The notes below the pieces were generated by a model that saw nothing but the letters and a program-made list of their open reading frames with translations, was not told the origin of the DNA and did no database searches. A program made the position numbers and the translations under genes. A stretch of DNA of 8,723 nt, from the NCBI GenBank assembly GCA_015486685.1, contig WFRC01000053.1:1-8723 (forward strand), in the 5' to 3' direction. Origin of the DNA: Caldifarciminota bacterium. GTDB lineage: Bacteria > Hydrothermota > UBA3072 > WFRC01. Positions 4,826-8,723 of this stretch are shown piece by piece; the first letter of the stretch is position 1; every line of letters starts with the position of its first letter.

Positions 4826-6880
4826 TCATTTCCTAATCCTGATACTTCCTATATACTCAAATTCAAGTTGTCTTGTTATGATATCCACAGATTTTATCCC
4901 CACCATTATTCTATCACCCAATTTAAATCTATGATATTTTCCCTTTAATGAAAATAATTTTTCTCTATATCTGTAATCATCGGGAGGGAGTTCCTGTATT
5001 TTAATAGTACCTGAAACAATGAAATCAATAAGTTCTATCTGAAGTCCAGCAGGAAAGGCATCTGTTATAATACCTTCATATTCTCTATCTTTGTGCTTTT
5101 TAAGATATAAAAGTATGTATAACTCAACAGAGGACCTCTCTGCCTCATCGCTTCTCCATTCACCCTCAGTAGATAAATCCGAAATTTTTAGAAGTTCTTC
5201 CTGTGAATAAACAGGCTTCCTTTTATGTAAAATTGAATGCAGAATCCTTTGTATAACGAGGTCAGGATACCTTCTTATGGGGGATGTGAAATGTGTGTAA
5301 AATTCAGCGGCAAGCCCATAATGCTTTGATTGAAATGCTACATATCTTGCCCTTTTCATTGAACGGAGTAATGCGTAATTTACAATCCTTTCGTATATTG
5401 TTCCTTTTGCCTCATCCAGCACCTCCTGTATATCTTTCATACTTTTCCCATTATGATTGTTAAATCCCAGTGAAGATGAAAACTGGAAAAAATTTTCTAT
5501 CCTGGTTATATCAGGAGATTCATGGGCTCTGTATATACCGTGGTATCCGTTGCTAAATATATACGCAGCAACAACTTCATTTGCAAGCACCATAAACTCT
5601 TCTATTAAATGATGTGCGGGAAGTCTTTCCTGAATTTCAGGAATATCAACCTTCCCGTCTTCACTAAATTTTATCTTTATCTCCGGAAGATCAAAATCCA
5701 GAGCCCCTCTTTTTTTCCTTTTATTATGCAATATACGGGACAGTTTATCCATCGCCCTTAAATCCTCTGCAAATTCACCTTCTCCGTTTTCTATAATCTT
5801 CTGTGCCTCTTTGTATGTCATCCTATTCTTATTAACAATAATACTTTCAAAAATCTCGTATCTTTTCAACAGTCCTTCTTTATTTAACCACATTTTTACG
5901 GTCATAGCAGGTTTCTCTATTCCCTGAATTAAACTCATCACATTACCTACTATTTCGGAAGGAAACATATTTATCACCCTGTCAGGCAGATAAACAGTGC
6001 ATCCTCTTTTCTGTGCCTCTTTATCTGTCTCGCTTCCTTTGTCTATCCAATACGAGACATCGGATATATGCACAGAAAGTTCATATTCATCACTGCGGTA
6101 TTTGATAGATACCGCATCATCAAAATCTTTTGCATCATCAGGGTCAATAGTGAAGGCTCTTTCATCCTTTAATGACACCCTATTATTTGACAATACTTTG
6201 TTTATAATTTTTGGTATCTCTTCTTTTACAGACGGTGGATAGTCTTCCCTTATTCCCAATTCTTTTATAATATATTGTGAGCCCATTCTGGTTATATCTA
6301 TTTTCCCAATTATATCTGCCTCAGGATAATAATCCTGAGGCGCCCATTTTTTCAGTCTTATCAGGACAGGTGAACCCACCTTTATTCCTTTGTCATTTTT
6401 TATTATGAATGGAACACGGATTTTTTCTTCACTCACATCAACAACGGATATACCACTTTCCTTTCTGAGAATACCTGTATATGTATCCCTTTCCCTCTTT
6501 AATACCTTGATAATTTTTCCTTCTTTCCTTTTTCTATTTATAATGATGGCAGAAACCCTATCTCCATTAAGCGCCGTATAAGTAGAGGTAGGTGGAATAA
6601 ATATATCCGGTTGACCATTTTCAGGTATAATAAATCCATATCCTCCTCTTTTTGCATCAAATCTTCCTATCACAACCTCTGAATTTTCTATAAGTGCAAG
6701 GCTTTTTGATTTTACAGGGATGAGTTTTCCTGTTGAGATGAGTTTTTGAAGAATCCCTTCTACCCTCTGTGAAAATATTTTATATATATCTCTTTTTCTT
6801 ATGGAACCTCTGACATTTTCTCTGAAAAATTGGAGGATACCTTCTTCTGTAAAGGGGTACTTTTGTTTTGATTTTTTCAT
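4826..6880 (-). CDS. rnr: Ribonuclease R (RNase II/RNB family 3'-5' exoribonuclease)
   Basis: A processive hydrolytic 3'-5' exoribonuclease that degrades structured RNA; cytosolic. The order is canonical: N-terminal winged-helix segment (about 8-65), cold-shock domains (about 68-115, GRFDAKRGGYGFI, and 135-195), RNB catalytic core (about 240-550) and S1 domain (about 600-675). The metal-binding aspartates are visible in TIDPDDAKDFDDA: D246, D252, D254 and D255. The RNB signature HFTSPIRRYPDL is at 530-541, and the GIYRAHESP segment at 448-456. At 684 residues it is shorter than E. coli (813) or B. subtilis (779) RNase R. It ends almost directly after S1, without the long Lys-rich tail. The ATG at 6880 overlaps the kinase stop (ATGA, 6877-6880) and has only a weak ribosome site (CAGG), so translation is probably coupled. 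A perfect 10-bp inverted repeat lies within it at 6318-6341. Confidence 0.97.
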   Translation of the reverse strand: MKKSKQKYPFTEEGILQFFRENVRGSIRKRDIYKIFSQRVEGILQKLISTGKLIPVKSKSLALIENSEVVIGRFDAKRGGYGFIIPENGQPDIFIPPTSTYTALNGDRVSAIIINRKRKEGKIIKVLKRERDTYTGILRKESGISVVDVSEEKIRVPFIIKNDKGIKVGSPVLIRLKKWAPQDYYPEADIIGKIDITRMGSQYIIKELGIREDYPPSVKEEIPKIINKVLSNNRVSLKDERAFTIDPDDAKDFDDAVSIKYRSDEYELSVHISDVSYWIDKGSETDKEAQKRGCTVYLPDRVINMFPSEIVGNVMSLIQGIEKPAMTVKMWLNKEGLLKRYEIFESIIVNKNRMTYKEAQKIIENGEGEFAEDLRAMDKLSRILHNKRKKRGALDFDLPEIKIKFSEDGKVDIPEIQERLPAHHLIEEFMVLANEVVAAYIFSNGYHGIYRAHESPDITRIENFFQFSSSLGFNNHNGKSMKDIQEVLDEAKGTIYERIVNYALLRSMKRARYVAFQSKHYGLAAEFYTHFTSPIRRYPDLVIQRILHSILHKRKPVYSQEELLKISDLSTEGEWRSDEAERSSVELYILLYLKKHKDREYEGIITDAFPAGLQIELIDFIVSGTIKIQELPPDDYRYREKLFSLKGKYHRFKLGDRIMVGIKSVDIITRQLEFEYIGSIRIRK
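6318..6341. repeat. Perfect 10-bp hairpin inside rnr
   Basis: GCCTCAGGAT (6318-6327), a 4-nt loop (6328-6331) and ATCCTGAGGC (6332-6341) pair without mismatch. It encodes the APQDYYPEA linker (residues 180-188) between the second cold-shock domain and the RNB core. On the plus strand six T follow at 6347-6352, five bases after the stem; on the sense (minus) strand there is no T-run. Confidence 0.85.
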
Positions 6881-7365
6881 TTGCCTGTTTTATAACCAAT
6901 ATCTCTCAGGAACTTTATCCTCTCCTGTTTTTCTTTATTGTCTTCAACCCCGGCAGGCATTTCTCCGTCAATAACTCCAAGAATGCCTCTTCCATCTCCC
7001 TCTTCGGCAATTATCACCATAAGTGGATTGGATGTAGCAGCAAAAATATTTACAATCTCAGAAACATCTTTTAATGCCTTCATCACATTTATAGGATAGG
7101 CATTTTTCAGGAATATAATAAAGGAATGACCTGCTGAAATCATCTCTGCATTTTTAATAGCCAGCTTCTCCATTTCTCCATCTGTTCCTATATATCGGAT
7201 AAGTTTTTTACCTGACGATTCGCAGAATGCCATTCCAAATTTAATCCCGGGGACAGTAGTTATCAGTGCTTCATATACATCCTCTACCGTTTTTATAAAA
7301 TGTGATTGTCCAAGAATTACATTTACTGCATCAGGTTTTTTTATTTGCACTGTTTTTATTTCCAT
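6877..7365 (-). CDS. Adenosine-specific kinase family protein (PF04008)
   Basis: A 162-residue single-domain protein, full length for the family known from Pyrobaculum and Thermotoga-like thermophiles. Recognised by the pattern along the chain: an N-terminal strand with the VNVILGQSHFIKTVEDVYE segment (15-33), GIKFGMAFCESSGKKLIRYIG (40-60), the AGHSFIIFLKNAYPINVM helix region (78-95), and the C-terminal IFAATSNPLMVIIAE then GRGILGVIDGEMP (107-137). There is no signal peptide, so it is cytosolic. The family is named for a proposed adenosine kinase activity deduced mainly from structure, so the reaction should be treated as tentative. The start is fixed by a strong Shine-Dalgarno. Its last codons run into rnr through an ATGA overlap, so the two are co-translated. 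Family assignment is sure; function is not. Confidence 0.9.
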   Translation of the reverse strand: MEIKTVQIKKPDAVNVILGQSHFIKTVEDVYEALITTVPGIKFGMAFCESSGKKLIRYIGTDGEMEKLAIKNAEMISAGHSFIIFLKNAYPINVMKALKDVSEIVNIFAATSNPLMVIIAEEGDGRGILGVIDGEMPAGVEDNKEKQERIKFLRDIGYKTGK

Positions 7366-7369
7366 ATTA

Positions 7370-7376
7370 CCTCCTT
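7370..7376 (-). promoter_or_regulatory. Shine-Dalgarno of the adenosine-specific kinase gene
   Basis: Minus-strand AAAGGAGGT precedes the ATG at 7365 with 4 nt (TAAT) between GGAGG and ATG. It is a near-perfect anti-16S match and fixes the start. The same GGAGG-4-ATG spacing occurs at tldD. Confidence 0.9.
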
Positions 7377-7382
7377 TGTTTA

Positions 7383-7410
7383 AAAATTAGTTCCAAGTTC
7401 CAAGTTCAAA
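7383..7410. repeat. Heptamer array (GTTCCAA type), about 4 units, in the kinase leader
   Basis: Units at 7390-7396 and 7397-7403 are identical (GTTCCAA). The unit at 7404-7410 is GTTCAAA, and 7383-7389 is a diverged fourth. If the promoter at 7411-7438 is real, this array forms most of the 5' untranslated region between transcription start and ribosome binding site. Confidence 0.75.
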
Positions 7411-7438
7411 AGTATACTCGCTAACCGCTTACCGCCAA
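7411..7438 (-). promoter_or_regulatory. Probable sigma70-type promoter of the kinase-rnr operon
   Basis: On the minus strand TTGGCG (7438-7433, 4/6 to consensus) is followed after 16 nt by TATACT (7416-7411, 5/6). The start of transcription would fall near 7404, about 40 nt before the ATG at 7365. The spacer consists of two heptamer repeat units plus two bases, so the promoter is formed by the repeat block itself. It is predicted from sequence only; the -35 is weak. Confidence 0.55.
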
Positions 7439-7461
7439 AAATAATGTGGGAGTATATCGTT
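7419..7461. repeat. Copy 2 of a 43-nt dispersed intergenic block
   Basis: This block aligns without gaps to 142-184 at 38 of 43 positions. It starts with two heptamers of the CGCTWAC type plus a partial unit (7419-7436), continues through the non-repetitive AAAAATAATG segment and ends at TCGTT, where the 9-mer array takes over. The mismatches are scattered singles, so this is an old shared element and not a recent duplication. Confidence 0.8.
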
Positions 7462-7526
7462 TATTTCGTTAGTTTAGTCCATTTAGTCTGTCTGGTCTAT
7501 TTGGTTTGTTTTGTTCATTTCTCTCA
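7455..7526. repeat. Degenerate tandem array with 9-nt period, about 8 units
   Basis: Consecutive 9-nt windows start at 7455, 7464, 7473, 7482, 7491, 7500, 7509 and 7518. They share a T-rich start and a central G(T), best seen in TTTAGTCCA, TTTAGTCTG and TCTGGTCTA (7473-7499). The units drift gradually toward the right end, as expected of an old slippage-generated array. The 9-nt period differs from the 7-nt period of the array directly beside it. No function is evident. Confidence 0.7.
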
Positions 7527-7530
7527 GTTC

Positions 7531-7617
7531 CATTTTTTCCTTTCTCCTTTGGTCACGAATCACCGTCACGTCTGTTGTATCTTTTCCACGTGTTTTGCAT
7601 CCTTACAGCTGTCTTTA
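7531..7617. other. Intergenic DNA after the sorting-domain gene, no terminator seen
   Basis: This short stretch follows the stop codon of the secreted protein. It holds an 8-bp palindrome ACAGCTGT (7605-7612) and a loose CACGAAT/CACCGTC heptamer-like patch (7554-7567), which resembles the AATCACC sequence at the left window edge. I see no stem followed by a T-run on the minus strand, so where that transcript ends is not evident. Confidence 0.4.
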
Positions 7618-8723
7618 TCATATCTTCAAAAATTTTGACCGTAATATTATATTTTTATTAAAGTGTACAATCAGAAAATAGACACCTGACGGTATCGCTG
7701 ATATATCTAACCGCCATTTTCTCCTGCCGGAAAGTATATTATAATCCTCTTCCTTTACCTTTCTGCCTGCAATATCATATATTTCAATTGTGAGTTTCCC
7801 TGCATCCGATACAGTCTCCAATACAATCTTACTATGGATAATATTATATCTCAATTTAGCATAGGAAGTATCCATAAGGAATATGACGGGAACGAATTTC
7901 ACAAGATATGCAGTTGTATAAGGAGGATATAAAACTCTTAAGGTTGCCTGGACATTGTCTATAATGGATAGAGATTCTGTGTTTGCTGTAAAATAAAGGT
8001 TTTTAGTTTCATTGGGGTAGAGGTTACCTATTTCATCCTTTGATTTTAGCAATTTAACCTTTGAATTGTCAATACTTATATATCCCGAAACATCCCTTAC
8101 AATAGTATTACCGCTGTTGTATATGGGAATTCTCAGCACAACAAAATTTGATATAGGGAGATTTGGATGCAGCAGAGAGTCTTTTAGCACAATATGGCTG
8201 TAAGGCACTGAGATGAAAAATGTATCAGTCCATATATCAGATGTATCCCGAATAGATAAATATATGGGAATACTATCCGGATGTCCTGGCTTAATATCCA
8301 GAAATAGGGGTTTTTCAACAATTGATTGTGGGGCAATGTCCCCATAGTATATACTATCAGTTAGTAAATTTGCGATTGCGGTGTCTGTGCTAAAATATGC
8401 CCTGGTATTGGTAGAGGTTTTACTCCCCCAGTTTTTCAGAGATACATAGATAGTATCAATACCCATACAGGAATATCCCCTGATACTGTTAAACATTACA
8501 TAAGGGGCATCGGGTATAAACCTTCCTGAAATAAGTTGTGAGCGATACATATCTGAGGCAAGGATGAGTGTAAATGGGGCGATCTTTTTCCCCGGAACAG
8601 GCATAACTATATTTCCATTTGCGTCAGAAGTATTTGTGAAAAGGGTAGTATCCTGAATAATGCCTGCATTTCCCTTGATACCTCCATCTGTACCCCATAT
8701 CTTGAATCTCAAGGTATTTGTTG
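7618..8723 (-). CDS. C-terminal part of a large secreted protein with type IX sorting domain (5' end outside window)
   Basis: The frame is open to the window edge, with at least Thr-Asn-Thr before the first TTG at 8712, so that TTG is not a real start. About 367 residues are visible, ending in TGA at 7618-7620. The first ~70 residues hold a small beta domain (DANGNIVMPVPG, then APFTLILASDMYRS) like the modules that follow the catalytic domain in gingipain-like C25 peptidases. Two Ig/CARDB-like beta domains follow; a WTDTFFISV segment and a YNSGNTIVRDV segment are typical of them. The last ~75 residues are a Por-secretion (type A) sorting domain, with IYDIAGRKVKEE, then IPSGVYFLIV, then a basic end. 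By family knowledge this domain directs outer-membrane export and anchoring by the type IX system, none of whose components lie here. A C25-type protease is my best guess for the whole protein, but the catalytic part is not visible and another large surface protein is possible. Confidence 0.75.
   Translation of the reverse strand, partial: TNTLRFKIWGTDGGIKGNAGIIQDTTLFTNTSDANGNIVMPVPGKKIAPFTLILASDMYRSQLISGRFIPDAPYVMFNSIRGYSCMGIDTIYVSLKNWGSKTSTNTRAYFSTDTAIANLLTDSIYYGDIAPQSIVEKPLFLDIKPGHPDSIPIYLSIRDTSDIWTDTFFISVPYSHIVLKDSLLHPNLPISNFVVLRIPIYNSGNTIVRDVSGYISIDNSKVKLLKSKDEIGNLYPNETKNLYFTANTESLSIIDNVQATLRVLYPPYTTAYLVKFVPVIFLMDTSYAKLRYNIIHSKIVLETVSDAGKLTIEIYDIAGRKVKEEDYNILSGRRKWRLDISAIPSGVYFLIVHFNKNIILRSKFLKI

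Noticed and set aside
6125..6150. Direct repeat GCATCATCA inside rnr
   Set aside because: It is explained by the Asp-Asp-Ala codons of the conserved catalytic motif.
8327..8342. TGGGG/CCCCA hairpin in the sorting-domain gene
   Set aside because: Only 5 bp with a 6-nt loop in coding sequence, easily by chance.
8710..8712. TTG at 8712 as start of the sorting-domain protein
   Set aside because: The frame stays open to the window edge and the beta domain there begins mid-fold, so the gene is cut by the window.

Overview
The window is A+T-rich bacterial DNA in which every recognisable gene lies on the minus strand, so the biological order runs from right to left. Frequent ATA (Ile) and AGA/AGG (Arg) codons, a Por/type IX-type C-terminal sorting domain, a two-domain lamin-tail surface protein and a stand-alone adenosine-specific kinase family protein (common in thermophiles and archaea) together suggest an uncultured member of the FCB superphylum. 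Candidate division WOR-3 (Stahlbacteria) is my best guess. This is inferred from gene style, not from a marker gene.

Layout in transcription order: (1) 8723-7618, the 3' part of a large secreted protein ending in a type A sorting domain; its 5' end lies outside the window. (2) 7617-7366, an intergenic region with short-period degenerate tandem repeats (7-nt and 9-nt periods) and a probable promoter. (3) 7365-4826, a two-gene operon: an adenosine-specific kinase family protein overlaps by 4 nt a complete but short RNase R. (4) 4825-4614, an intergenic region with a strong sigma70-type promoter (TTGACA, 16 nt, TATAGT) and an about 120-nt leader. (5) 4613-313, a very tight three-gene operon: a secreted lamin-tail-domain protein, then tldD, then tldE/pmbA. 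The genes are 1 nt apart, and the Shine-Dalgarno of each downstream gene is made from the last codons of the gene before it. (6) 312-1, an intergenic region almost wholly built of successive degenerate tandem arrays, mostly of heptamers.

The genes are conventional. RNase R degrades structured RNA, TldD/TldE form a heteromeric zinc peptidase for unfolded or modified peptides, and the two surface proteins are probably exported. The less ordinary content is between the genes. There is a mosaic of at least eight different heptamer arrays plus a 9-mer array, and a 43-nt block is shared between the two repeat regions at 38/43 identity. One array forms the spacer of a predicted promoter, and another supplies the stop codon of tldE. 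Two further points deserve attention: a perfect 10-bp hairpin inside the RNase R coding region, and the start of the lamin-tail gene, where an AUU codon sits exactly where the signal peptide would be expected to begin. I found no CRISPR array, tRNA, rRNA or insertion sequence.
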